DNA from: CAYRFE01 sp964539615
Lineage (GTDB): Bacteria > Macinerneyibacteriota > Macinerneyibacteria > Macinerneyibacteriales > CAYRFE01
Length of the DNA stretch: 18,529 bases
Reading direction: 5' to 3'
Assembly (NCBI GenBank): GCA_964539615.1
Contig: CAZIJP010000042.1
Coordinates: forward strand, 1 to 18,529
The notes below the pieces were generated by a model, which saw only the letters and a program-made list of their open reading frames with translations, was not told where the DNA came from and ran no database searches. The translations under genes were made by a program, and so were the position numbers. This document shows positions 1 through 7,223 of this stretch, piece by piece (the first letter of the stretch is position 1; every line of letters starts with the position of its first letter).

Positions 1-383
1 GTGATATCAAATTTCCCTGATGACGGTAGCTTTGCAGCATCGAGTTTAACTTCAACCCAACTGTTGCGCATGAGTTTAGCGAAAGACCCTATCATGCTGC
101 CTGCATACCACACCTCAAAGCCGTCATTCGATTCAGCCCATTCTTTGTCGGGTATATTCACGATAAGATACGCTTCTTTCGGCTTAGCTGTCATTTCGAA
201 CGTCAAAACAACCTCGCCCTTCGATTCATCCCCGTCAACAACGAAATAAAGATCGCTTTCTCCGCCGTCTGTTTTTTGCGTAATGTTTTTATCGGAAGAA
301 ACTGAAGTAAAGATCACATTACCTTGAGCAACAAGTAAACACACATTCAATACTGCCAACATGGTAAATACAAATAATTTCAT
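1..383 (-). CDS. Secreted protein of unknown function, 3' part cut by window edge
   Basis: The reading frame opens at an ATG (complement of 381-383) preceded by a GGGAGG ribosome site and stays open for 127 codons to the left edge, so the C-terminus is missing. The first 20 residues (MKLFVFTMLAVLNVCLLVAQ) form a typical signal peptide with likely cleavage after VAQ. There is no lipobox, so the product should be periplasmic or secreted. The mature part is acidic and beta-rich in appearance (e.g. GESDLYFVVDGDE, KPKEAYLIVNIPD, SWVEVKLDA), like an extracellular beta-sandwich or adhesion/carbohydrate-binding domain, but I do not recognise a family. It starts 27 nt after the guaA stop on the same strand, so it is probably co-transcribed with guaA. 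I see no functional link to purine synthesis. Confidence 0.75.
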   Translation of the reverse strand, partial: MKLFVFTMLAVLNVCLLVAQGNVIFTSVSSDKNITQKTDGGESDLYFVVDGDESKGEVVLTFEMTAKPKEAYLIVNIPDKEWAESNDGFEVWYAGSMIGSFAKLMRNSWVEVKLDAAKLPSSGKFDI

Positions 384-410
384 AGCATCCTCCCTTTTTA
401 TGGTCCCGGT

Positions 411-1946
411 TCATTCCCACTCGATCGTTGCCGGCGGTTTTGAGCTGATGTCATACACCACTCTGTTGATACCGCGCACTTCGTTGATGATACGATTCGA
501 GATGCGGGCAAGCACGTCATACGGCAGGCGTGACCAATCTGCGGTCATACCGTCGCTGGAATCTACCGAACGGAGAGCAAGCGTATTCTCATAGGTGCGT
601 TCATCGCCCATAACGCCGACAGATTTGACCGGCAACAGCACACAGAAGGTCTGCCACACCTTCGTATAGAGATCGGCTTTCTTTATTTCCTCAATGAGTA
701 TGTGATCGGCCTTACGCAATACATCCAAGCGTTCTTTGGTGATATCGCCGATGATGCGTATCGCAAGCCCCGGTCCCGGGAACGGATGACGCTCAACAAG
801 CTCTTCTGCCAATCCGAGTTCTCTGCCGAGCACACGCACTTCGTCCTTGAAAAGTTCGCGCAACGGTTCAAGCAATTTCAAATGCATCTTTTCCGGCAAT
901 CCGCCGACATTGTGATGCGACTTTATCGTTGCCGACGGCCCTTTGAACGACACGCTCTCGATAACATCTGGATACAATGTCCCCTGCGCAAGAAATTCCG
1001 CGCCTTCTATTTTTTTGGCTTCGCGTTCGAATATCTCTACGAACACGCGTCCGATGATCTTACGTTTTTTCTCAGGATCGGACACATCTTTCAGTTCGGA
1101 TAAAAACTCCTGTTCGGCATCCACATACTGCAGGTTCATCGGGAAAACTTGTGAAAAGATCGTGCGCACCTGCTCTGCTTCATACAACCGTAATACACCG
1201 TTGTTGACAAAGATCGGCACAAGCTGTTTGCCGATGGCCTTCCAAAGTAGTAATGCCACAACCGATGAATCAACACCGCCCGACAATCCGAGAATGACCG
1301 TTTTGTCGCCAACCCGTTCACGTATCAATGCGATCTGATCGTCAATGAATTTCCCCATCGTCCATGACGGTTCCAGATGTGCCACAGAAAACAGAAAATT
1401 CCTGAGAAAGGTCTTTCCGAAAACGGAATGAACTACTTCCGGATGGAACTGCACCCCATAGAATGGTTTTGAATTGTGTTTCATCACCGCGAACTCGGTA
1501 TTATCAGTGTGTGCCAGTTGCGTATAATCAGACGGTATCGCAGACACTTTATCGCCGTGGCTCATCCACACAACGTTCTTATCGGGAATGCCTGCAAACA
1601 ACGGATCGGCTTTATCGATCAATAATTCCGCAAAACCGTATTCGCGCTTCTCACCTTTTTCGACTTTTCCGCCGAAAAGGAACGATGTGAGCTGCATTCC
1701 GTAACAAACGCCCAGTATCGGCACGCCCAGATTGTAAATCGCTTTATCACATTGCGGTCCGTCTTCAATGACCGACGACGGACTGCCCGATAAAATGATG
1801 GCAGGCGGATCGATCTGACGTATCTTTTCGATTGATATATTAAACGGATGGATCTCGCAGTAGACATGTTCTTCGCGGATCCTTCGTGCGATCAATTGTG
1901 TAAATTGCGAACCGAAATCAAGGATCAAAACGGTCTTCAACGACAT
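411..1946 (-). CDS. guaA: GMP synthase (glutamine-hydrolysing)
   Basis: Converts XMP, ATP and glutamine to GMP in the cytoplasm, the last step of guanine nucleotide synthesis. The 511-residue length matches the family. The N-terminal class I amidotransferase domain has nucleophile Cys81 in GVCYGMQ and partners His168 and Glu170 in QFHPE. The ATP-pyrophosphatase domain has the P-loop SGGVDSS (222-228). The C-terminal dimerisation domain ends in the characteristic KPPATIEWE. I place the start at the ATG at 1946 (MSLKTVLILDFG). The in-frame ATG at 1958 overlaps the ribosome site GGAGGT (complement of 1951-1956), which sits 4 nt before the 1946 codon. A promoter candidate lies just upstream, and the leader is too short for a purine riboswitch. 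Divergent from the bacteriohemerythrin genes. Confidence 0.98.
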   Translation of the reverse strand: MSLKTVLILDFGSQFTQLIARRIREEHVYCEIHPFNISIEKIRQIDPPAIILSGSPSSVIEDGPQCDKAIYNLGVPILGVCYGMQLTSFLFGGKVEKGEKREYGFAELLIDKADPLFAGIPDKNVVWMSHGDKVSAIPSDYTQLAHTDNTEFAVMKHNSKPFYGVQFHPEVVHSVFGKTFLRNFLFSVAHLEPSWTMGKFIDDQIALIRERVGDKTVILGLSGGVDSSVVALLLWKAIGKQLVPIFVNNGVLRLYEAEQVRTIFSQVFPMNLQYVDAEQEFLSELKDVSDPEKKRKIIGRVFVEIFEREAKKIEGAEFLAQGTLYPDVIESVSFKGPSATIKSHHNVGGLPEKMHLKLLEPLRELFKDEVRVLGRELGLAEELVERHPFPGPGLAIRIIGDITKERLDVLRKADHILIEEIKKADLYTKVWQTFCVLLPVKSVGVMGDERTYENTLALRSVDSSDGMTADWSRLPYDVLARISNRIINEVRGINRVVYDISSKPPATIEWE

Positions 1947-1971
1947 AAATACCTCCATAAAATGATGCGTG

Positions 1972-2000
1972 ATTATAATCCCAAGAGCTCATTTCCGCAA
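1972..2000 (-). promoter_or_regulatory. Probable promoter of guaA
   Basis: On the minus strand TTGCGG (complement of 1995-2000) is separated by 17 nt from a perfect TATAAT (complement of 1972-1977). It would start transcription near 1965, leaving about 20 nt of leader before guaA. The -10 is perfect; the -35 matches only its first three bases. Confidence 0.6.
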
Positions 2001-2031
2001 GTGCTATTAACCTGAGATAATTATTTTTCGG

Positions 2032-2063
2032 TTGTTTATACATACCTTCTGTGATAATATAAT
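2032..2063 (+). promoter_or_regulatory. Possible promoter of the bacteriohemerythrin tandem
   Basis: AT-rich stretch just before the first bacteriohemerythrin. TTGTTT (2032-2037) can pair with an extended TGtGATAAT ending at 2058 (15-nt spacer). TTTATA (2035-2040) can alternatively pair with TATAAT at 2058-2063 (17-nt spacer). It is the only promoter-like sequence before the three genes, so they are probably one transcript. Confidence 0.4.
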
Positions 2064-2089
2064 CTATTCTCTAGATGAAAGGAGATATT

Positions 2090-2497
2090 ATGCCATTGAT
2101 AACATGGTCAGAAAAGTACAGTGTCGCCGTGAAGGATTTCGACCAACAGCATCAAAAGTTAATCACACTGATCAACGATCTGCACGATGCAATGAAAGCC
2201 GGCAAAGCAAAATCGATCCTTGAAGGCATACTTGACGAACTTGAAAGTTACACCGAATATCACTTTAAGGCAGAAGAAGACATGATGAAAAAGCATGCAT
2301 ATCCCGAGCTGGAAAACCAGAAAACACAGCACGCAGGCTTTGTAACGAAGATAAAAGAATTCCAAACGCAATTCAAATCGGGTAAAACATCCGTTTCGCT
2401 TGAGATATCCAATTTTCTTCGTGATTGGCTGATCAATCATATCAACGGTACCGATAAAAATTACGGCTCGTTCTTCAATCAAAAAGGCGTGAAGTAA
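2090..2497 (+). CDS. Bacteriohemerythrin 1, with one iron ligand replaced (H77Q)
   Basis: Single-domain, 135-residue, non-haem di-iron O2-binding protein with no signal peptide, hence cytoplasmic. Family roles are O2 storage, delivery or scavenging. Visible ligands are His21 (FDQQH), His58 and Glu62 (YHFKAEE), His81, and His117 and Asp122 (NHINGTD). The position that should be the first His of the HxxxH pair is Gln77 (codon CAG at 2318-2320; both paralogues downstream have His77). That residue corresponds to an Fe1 ligand in sipunculid hemerythrin, so the site may be altered or metal-poor. The start at 2090 is chosen because GGAG (2081-2084) sits 5 nt upstream; the ATG at 2075 lies before that site. 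First gene of a three-gene tandem, 34 nt before the second copy. Confidence 0.95.
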   Translation: MPLITWSEKYSVAVKDFDQQHQKLITLINDLHDAMKAGKAKSILEGILDELESYTEYHFKAEEDMMKKHAYPELENQKTQHAGFVTKIKEFQTQFKSGKTSVSLEISNFLRDWLINHINGTDKNYGSFFNQKGVK

Positions 2498-2531
2498 ACA
2501 ACAAGCAAATAAAATTAGCCAGGAGGTACCT

Positions 2532-2939
2532 ATGGCATTGATCACATGGACTGACAGTTACAGCGTTAAGGTGAAAGAATTTGATCAGCAGCATCAAAAA
2601 CTTGTCTCCCTCATCAATGATCTTCATGAGGCCATGAAGGCCGGAAAAGCGAAGAACATCATGGAAATGATGCTCGATGAACTTGAAAGTTATACCGCGT
2701 ATCATTTTAAATCCGAAGAAGACCAGATGAAGAAACATACCTACCCTGATATGGCAAAACATATCGATGAGCATATTGGTTTTGTAAAAAAAGTTCAGGA
2801 CTTTAAAGCCCAATATAGTGCCGGTAAAGCCACCCTCTCGCTTGAGATATCCAATTTTCTGCGTGACTGGTTGCTCAACCATATCAACGGTACTGACAAA
2901 AAATATTCCGACTTTTTCAACCAAAAAGGGGTAAAATAA
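2532..2939 (+). CDS. Bacteriohemerythrin 2
   Basis: 135-residue cytoplasmic di-iron O2-binding protein with the complete ligand set: His21, His58, Glu62, His77 and His81 (KHIDEH), His117 and Asp122 (NHINGTD). It has the best ribosome site of the three (AGGAGG, 2521-2526, 5-nt spacing), so it may be the most strongly translated. It is much closer to copy 1 than to copy 3: both share LDELESYT, LSLEISNFLRDWL or its near equivalent, and the ending FFNQKGVK. A run of about 20 identical nucleotides occurs at the SLEISNFL codons, indicating recent duplication or gene conversion. It lies between its two paralogues with no internal terminator. Confidence 0.97.
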   Translation: MALITWTDSYSVKVKEFDQQHQKLVSLINDLHEAMKAGKAKNIMEMMLDELESYTAYHFKSEEDQMKKHTYPDMAKHIDEHIGFVKKVQDFKAQYSAGKATLSLEISNFLRDWLLNHINGTDKKYSDFFNQKGVK

Positions 2940-2976
2940 CAAGATAATTGTAAATAGGAACGAAAGGCAGGCTTTT

Positions 2977-3384
2977 ATGTCATTGATCAGTTGGTCGGAT
3001 AGTTACAGTGTTCGCGTTGCTAGTTTTGACGAGCAGCACAAGAAGCTTATCGTTTTGATCGATGAGCTCTATCATGCGATGAAACAGGAAAAGACAAAAG
3101 ACGTGATGGAAAATTTGCTCAAGGAACTTGCCAAATATACCGTGTATCATTTCAAAGGCGAAGAGGAATTGATGCTACAATACAATTATCCCGAAATGGT
3201 AACGCATAAAAAAGAACATGATGTTTTTGTGAAAATGATCACCGATTATCAGGACCAATTTATAGCAGGCAAAAAAACGATCTCTCTTGAATTATTCAAC
3301 TTCCTCTGCGACTGGCTTATCAATCACATCAACGGTACCGATAAAAAATACGGCGCTTTTTTCAATTCAAAAGGCTTGTCATAA
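2977..3384 (+). CDS. Bacteriohemerythrin 3
   Basis: Third 135-residue member of the tandem, and the most diverged. All seven ligands are present: His21 (FDEQH), His58 and Glu62 (YHFKGEE), His77 and His81 (THKKEH), His117 and Asp122 (NHINGTD). Differences from copies 1 and 2 include LQYNYP in place of KKHxYP, a Cys111 in FLCDWL, and a C-terminus SKGLS. The ribosome site is weaker (AAAGG..AGG, about 2963-2971). It begins 37 nt after copy 2 and ends 6 nt before the shared terminator hairpin. No signal peptide. The tandem probably buffers or delivers oxygen in a cell relying on oxygen-sensitive enzymes such as PFOR; that role is inference. Confidence 0.97.
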   Translation: MSLISWSDSYSVRVASFDEQHKKLIVLIDELYHAMKQEKTKDVMENLLKELAKYTVYHFKGEEELMLQYNYPEMVTHKKEHDVFVKMITDYQDQFIAGKKTISLELFNFLCDWLINHINGTDKKYGAFFNSKGLS

Positions 3385-3412
3385 AAAAAACCGCCCGACT
3401 TTCTTCGGGCGG
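3383..3412. terminator. Terminator between convergent operons
   Basis: Stem CCGCCCGA (3391-3398) pairs with TCGGGCGG (3405-3412) around a 6-nt loop. Read on the minus strand it is followed by eight U residues (complement of 3383-3390), making a strong intrinsic terminator for the acyl-CoA dehydrogenase transcript, which stops at 3441. In the plus direction the U-tract is poor (CCTTATAT), so it may end the bacteriohemerythrin transcript less efficiently. Confidence 0.9.
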
Positions 3413-3440
3413 CCTTATATACTATTTAACCGGTTCTTTA

Positions 3441-5159
3441 TTATTCTTGATCCAACGAATAGATCAATTCTTTTTCATCGATCACATAACGGTGTGAGTT
3501 CATCACTGCATAGTGATCGGCATTTGCAAAGCCGACGGCATTGCGGGTAAACGCACGTGCGATCGTCTCTTTGCGGCCGGATTTCTGACCGTCATTGATC
3601 ATAAGATACGAAATGATGATATGGGTCGCAACATTCACGATGCGGCGAGCGTTGTATGCTTTTTCCTCTTCGTCCATCTCTTTGTATTTAAGCACCATTT
3701 CGGCAAGTTGCCTGCGCATAGCTTTGACCATATCTTTTTCTTTGTTGAACTGTGTCTCGTGAACCAATGCTTCGAGATTGTCCATTTCTTTTTCCACATC
3801 GCCGGAGATGATACCGCCGATAGCTGCCACGACCTGAAGCTGAGTGGTGCCTTCATAGATATTGGTGATACGCGCATCGCGGTAATGACGCTCAACGTTA
3901 TAATCTTTCATGTAACCGTCGCCGCCGTGGATCTGGATCGCGTCATACGTGACCTGATTGGACATTTCCGTAGAATAGAATTTCGCGATCGGTGTCATGG
4001 TATTGGCAACCGAAGTATAGTATTTCATTTTATCGCGGGCTGATGCATCTTTATCATGGTCGAAGCGTTCGGTAAATATCTTCTTATAATCTACCATCAT
4101 CGATGTAAAATACGTGAGAACGCGTGCAGCTTCGATCTTCATACGCATAGAGGTGAGCATGTCATACACTGCCGGAAACTCAATGATCGACTTGAGGAAC
4201 TGTTTGCGGTCATGAGCATATTTCAACGCCTCGCGGTATGCCGCTTCAGCTATACCGATCGCTTGCCCCGCAATACCCAAACGCGCACCGTTCATAAGTT
4301 CCATGACGTATTTGATAAGACCCATCTTGCGTTTACCGATAAGAAGAGCTTTGGTGCCGTCAAACTGCATTTCACAGGTCGGAGAACCGTGTATACCGAG
4401 TTTTTCTTCGATACGGCGGATCTTTACGGTCTCGTCGCGTTCAATAAGGAACATCGACAAACCGCGCGCATCGCTGGTGCCCTCTTCACTTCTTGCAAGA
4501 ACGAGGGATATCTGAGCGTTACCGTTGGTGATGAACCGTTTCGTACCGTATAAACGCCACGTGCCGTCGGTCTCGTCAAGCACTGCTTTTGTCTTAACGC
4601 GTTGCAGGTCGGAGCCGGCCTCAGCCTCGGTAAGTATCATAGCGCCGGTCACTTCGCCGTTGGCAAACATGGTCACATATTTCTTGCATATATCTTCATC
4701 GGCATACTCGAAGATCGTCTCGCCGATATCCTGTAATGAAAATATGTTCATCAGTCCCGCTTCTGCGCGGGCAACAAGCTCGATAAGCATGGTATAAACA
4801 ACGGTCGGGAAATTGAGTCCGTTATATCTGCGGGGAACGGTGATACCGGTCAACCCTGCTTTTTTGATGAGGTCAAGCGCGATCTGCGTGCCTTTCGGAT
4901 AGATCACATCGCCGTCCACCAGATGCGGACCTTCTTTATCGATCTCGGGAGCAAGCGGAGCAATATGTTCGCCGCAAATCTCACCCATGATCTCAAGGGC
5001 TTTTTCATAGTTGACCAATGTTTCTTCAACATTCTTCGGTGCATAATTGAATTCGCCGTGTTCTTTAAAATCATGTTCTTTTTGCGTGATGATATCTTTC
5101 AGTGGCAGATACCGTAAATGGAACTGCATGTCTTTATTGTCTAAATAAAAATTTTCCAT
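3441..5159 (-). CDS. Acyl-CoA dehydrogenase, long (572-residue) form
   Basis: FAD enzyme that desaturates an acyl-CoA at C2-C3 and passes electrons to the EtfAB encoded upstream. Motifs: TEAEAGSD (177-184, flavin/substrate region), KRFITNG (207-213), KLGIHGSPT (253-261), and the C-terminal signature IQIHGGDGYM ... RDARITNIYEGT, with catalytic base Glu436. At 572 residues it exceeds the usual ~380 by an N-terminal segment of about 30-40 and a C-terminal helical extension of about 120, an architecture I recognise from anaerobic Bacteroidota enzymes. The chain length of the substrate cannot be read from the sequence; a short-chain (butyryl-like) substrate is plausible from the Etf partner. It begins 12 nt after etfA with ribosome site AGGAG 4 nt upstream, and is last in the etfB-etfA-acd operon. 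Confidence 0.95.
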   Translation of the reverse strand: MENFYLDNKDMQFHLRYLPLKDIITQKEHDFKEHGEFNYAPKNVEETLVNYEKALEIMGEICGEHIAPLAPEIDKEGPHLVDGDVIYPKGTQIALDLIKKAGLTGITVPRRYNGLNFPTVVYTMLIELVARAEAGLMNIFSLQDIGETIFEYADEDICKKYVTMFANGEVTGAMILTEAEAGSDLQRVKTKAVLDETDGTWRLYGTKRFITNGNAQISLVLARSEEGTSDARGLSMFLIERDETVKIRRIEEKLGIHGSPTCEMQFDGTKALLIGKRKMGLIKYVMELMNGARLGIAGQAIGIAEAAYREALKYAHDRKQFLKSIIEFPAVYDMLTSMRMKIEAARVLTYFTSMMVDYKKIFTERFDHDKDASARDKMKYYTSVANTMTPIAKFYSTEMSNQVTYDAIQIHGGDGYMKDYNVERHYRDARITNIYEGTTQLQVVAAIGGIISGDVEKEMDNLEALVHETQFNKEKDMVKAMRRQLAEMVLKYKEMDEEEKAYNARRIVNVATHIIISYLMINDGQKSGRKETIARAFTRNAVGFANADHYAVMNSHRYVIDEKELIYSLDQE

Positions 5160-5171
5160 GGCGCTCCTCCC

Positions 5172-6167
5172 TTATTTCTGTAGGCGCTTATAGGCAGCCA
5201 TGAGTTGCGGAATAACTTCTTTATAATCACCGATGATCTTATAGTCAGCAATGTCAAATATCGGCGCTTCAGGATCGGTGTTGACGGCAATGATCTTAAA
5301 AGATTCTTCCATGCCTGCTCTGTGCTGAATGGCGCCCGATATACCTACGGCTACATACAATTTCGGACGAACGGTGGTGCCTGTCTGGCCAACCTGACGT
5401 TCGTGTTCAACCCAGCCTGCATCGATCGCGGCACGTGTACCTGCGATCTCCGCACCGATCATATGAGCAAATTCACGCAGCATGTCAAAGGATTCTTTAC
5501 TGCCCAATCCCATACCGCCTGCCACGATGATCTCCGCAGCTTTAAGGTTGACGGCACGAGCCTGACGTTTTCTGCTGATGACCTTAACGGCTTCACAGAT
5601 ATCCTTTTCGAGTTTAACATCAACCGCGACGTATTCTGCTTTTCTGCCTTTTTGTGCATCGCCCTTACGCATGACGCCCTCGCGAACGGTGGCCATCTGC
5701 GGAAGGTAATCCGGATTGATGATAGTAGCGCGGATATTTCCGCCGAATGCGGGGCGGATCTGATAGAGCATCTTTTCTTCGCCGATCACAAGTTCTGTAC
5801 AATCGGCGGTCAGGCCCGTATAAAAATACGAAGCCAACCGGGGTGCATAATCGCGCCCGATATGTGAAGCGCCGAATAATACGATCTGCGGGTTCTCTTT
5901 ACGGATTATTTGTTTCCCGGCCTCAAAATACGGGTCGGTACGGAAATATTTGAATTCTGGATGTTCACTGTAGTACACGATATCGGCTCCGTGTGCGGCC
6001 ACATCGTCAAGCAAGTGCTTTACCGAGTCGCCGATTATGAATGCAGATACGCGCTCTTTCAATTCCATTGCCAGGTCTTGTGCTTTTGTAAGCAATTCCA
6101 GGCTTACGTCCTTAATGACGCCGTCTTCCTGCTCAATGAATACCATTACGCTGCCTTTGCGTTCCAT
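5172..6167 (-). CDS. etfA: Electron transfer flavoprotein alpha subunit
   Basis: 331-residue FAD-binding subunit that pairs with EtfB and exchanges electrons with the dehydrogenase. The N-terminal domain (VFIEQEDG, 9-16) is followed by the conserved C-terminal flavin domain: VAGGMGLGSKE (215-225), TRAAIDAGWVEHERQVGQTG (244-263), GISGAIQH (275-282) and NTDPEAPIF (296-304). The flavin-binding residues of these blocks are intact. I keep the ATG at 6167 because AGGTGG (complement of 6172-6177) lies 4 nt upstream and overlaps the etfB stop, which suggests translational coupling. An ATG at 6146 (MVFIEQ) is an alternative that would fit many family N-termini. The gap to etfB is 8 nt. Confidence 0.97.
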   Translation of the reverse strand: MERKGSVMVFIEQEDGVIKDVSLELLTKAQDLAMELKERVSAFIIGDSVKHLLDDVAAHGADIVYYSEHPEFKYFRTDPYFEAGKQIIRKENPQIVLFGASHIGRDYAPRLASYFYTGLTADCTELVIGEEKMLYQIRPAFGGNIRATIINPDYLPQMATVREGVMRKGDAQKGRKAEYVAVDVKLEKDICEAVKVISRKRQARAVNLKAAEIIVAGGMGLGSKESFDMLREFAHMIGAEIAGTRAAIDAGWVEHERQVGQTGTTVRPKLYVAVGISGAIQHRAGMEESFKIIAVNTDPEAPIFDIADYKIIGDYKEVIPQLMAAYKRLQK

Positions 6168-6175
6168 ACTGCCAC

Positions 6176-7069
6176 CTACCCTATTATTTTGGATTTGACC
6201 AGTTCCGACAGAAGTTCAAATGAGCCTTCTTCGGTGGCCGGTACGGTTTTGCTGGCTTCTTTTTTCAACACTACGTTCTCGATCTTCTTGACCTTCGTCG
6301 GAGAACCGAAAAGTCCGAGTTTAGCGATATCAACGTCAAGGTCTGCAGCCGTAATTACGGGGATCAACAGATCGTGTTTACGAAGATATGCATCGAGATC
6401 GCTTTCATCTGTATATTCAACATGTTTTGACAAATATTGTTTGTAATCCAATCGGGAGAGCATGTTTTTATACCGCATCATTTTGCGAACTTCGGCCGGG
6501 CGAGGCGTATTAGCCTCAACGACGGTACCGAGGAACGGCATTTTGATCTCTACCTCTTCAACGCCTCCGTCGATCTGACGGCGGGCCTTAAGATGGCCGT
6601 TTGTTACGGAATGAATCTCTTCAAGATATGTGACCTGCGGAATATTGAGCTTTTCAGCGACCTGCGGTCCGACCTGAGCGGTATCACCGTCGATGGCCTG
6701 TCTGCCGGCAAGCACCATGGTCACCCGCGGCGCTACTTTTTTTATTACTGCTGCAAGCGTATATGCCGTTGCCCATGTATCGGCGCCTGCGAACTTGATA
6801 TCGCTTGCCAGATACACTTCATCGGCTCCGCGGTACAGCGACTGACGAAGCACTTCGGATGCCGAAGGCGGCCCCATTGTGATAACAGTAATTTTTCCGC
6901 CGAAACGTTCTTTGAATGACAATGCCATTTCAAGCGCATTGAGATCTTCCGGATTAAATATTGTAGGAAGTATTGCTCTGTTTATTGTGCCGTCTTCTTT
7001 CATGACGTCACCTGATACATTGTGTGTATCGGGCACTTGTTTTACTAATACGACTATACTGTAGTCCAA
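6176..7069 (-). CDS. etfB: Electron transfer flavoprotein beta subunit, bifurcating-type signature
   Basis: 297-residue subunit holding the second nucleotide or flavin of the Etf. It opens with the family N-terminus DYSIVVLVKQVPDT and carries AGRQAIDGDTAQVGP (121-135), the form of the nucleotide-loop motif found in flavin-bifurcating Etfs such as Acidaminococcus and Megasphaera rather than the AMP-binding mitochondrial form. It is about 35 residues longer than typical, with a charged C-terminal tail. I place the start at TTG (7069), 6 nt after AGGAGG in a strong AAAGGAGGG site. The in-frame ATG at 7099 lies inside the predicted -10 box and so should not be in the mRNA. First gene of etfB-etfA-acd. 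Coupling to NADH and ferredoxin is inference. Confidence 0.95.
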   Translation of the reverse strand: MDYSIVVLVKQVPDTHNVSGDVMKEDGTINRAILPTIFNPEDLNALEMALSFKERFGGKITVITMGPPSASEVLRQSLYRGADEVYLASDIKFAGADTWATAYTLAAVIKKVAPRVTMVLAGRQAIDGDTAQVGPQVAEKLNIPQVTYLEEIHSVTNGHLKARRQIDGGVEEVEIKMPFLGTVVEANTPRPAEVRKMMRYKNMLSRLDYKQYLSKHVEYTDESDLDAYLRKHDLLIPVITAADLDVDIAKLGLFGSPTKVKKIENVVLKKEASKTVPATEEGSFELLSELVKSKIIG

Positions 7070-7094
7070 AATCACCCTCCTTTGTTCGAGCGAC

Positions 7095-7123
7095 ATCATT
7101 GCACAAAATCACCTGATTGTCAA
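7095..7123 (-). promoter_or_regulatory. Promoter of the etfB-etfA-acd operon
   Basis: Perfect TTGACA (complement of 7118-7123), 17-nt spacer, then AATGAT (complement of 7095-7100) with a TG extension (TGC immediately upstream). The predicted start, near 7088, leaves a leader of about 20 nt containing the AAAGGAGGG ribosome site. Confidence 0.75.
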
Positions 7124-7178
7124 GTACACATCATTGAATGATGTTCAGTGAAGAAATCTGCCCTGACCTGCAAAACGA

Positions 7179-7204
7179 TCTTCCGGACGATCAAGCCCGG
7201 AAGA
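7179..7204 (-). terminator. Probable terminator of the lipoprotein-kinase-protease operon
   Basis: Inverted repeat TCTTCCGG (7179-7186) and CCGGAAGA (7197-7204) with a 10-nt loop, lying 19 nt past the protease stop and before the etfB promoter. The minus-strand U-tract is short (GTTTTG after the stem), so termination may be incomplete and read-through into etfB is possible. Confidence 0.55.
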
Positions 7205-7223
7205 CCGATACGACAGAAAACAA

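Noticed and set aside
1947..2089. Purine riboswitch upstream of guaA
   Set aside because: The predicted leader is only about 20 nt, with no room for an aptamer and no conserved riboswitch core visible.
2475..2942. Minus-strand frames opposite the bacteriohemerythrins
   Set aside because: Their Phe- and Ile-rich composition mirrors the sense codons; the sense proteins have complete family motifs and ribosome sites.
3513..4043. 176-residue plus-strand open frame
   Set aside because: Antisense shadow of the acyl-CoA dehydrogenase C-terminal part.
5205..5867. 220-residue plus-strand open frame
   Set aside because: Lies antisense within etfA, whose family motifs are unmistakable; no ribosome site and no recognisable protein pattern.
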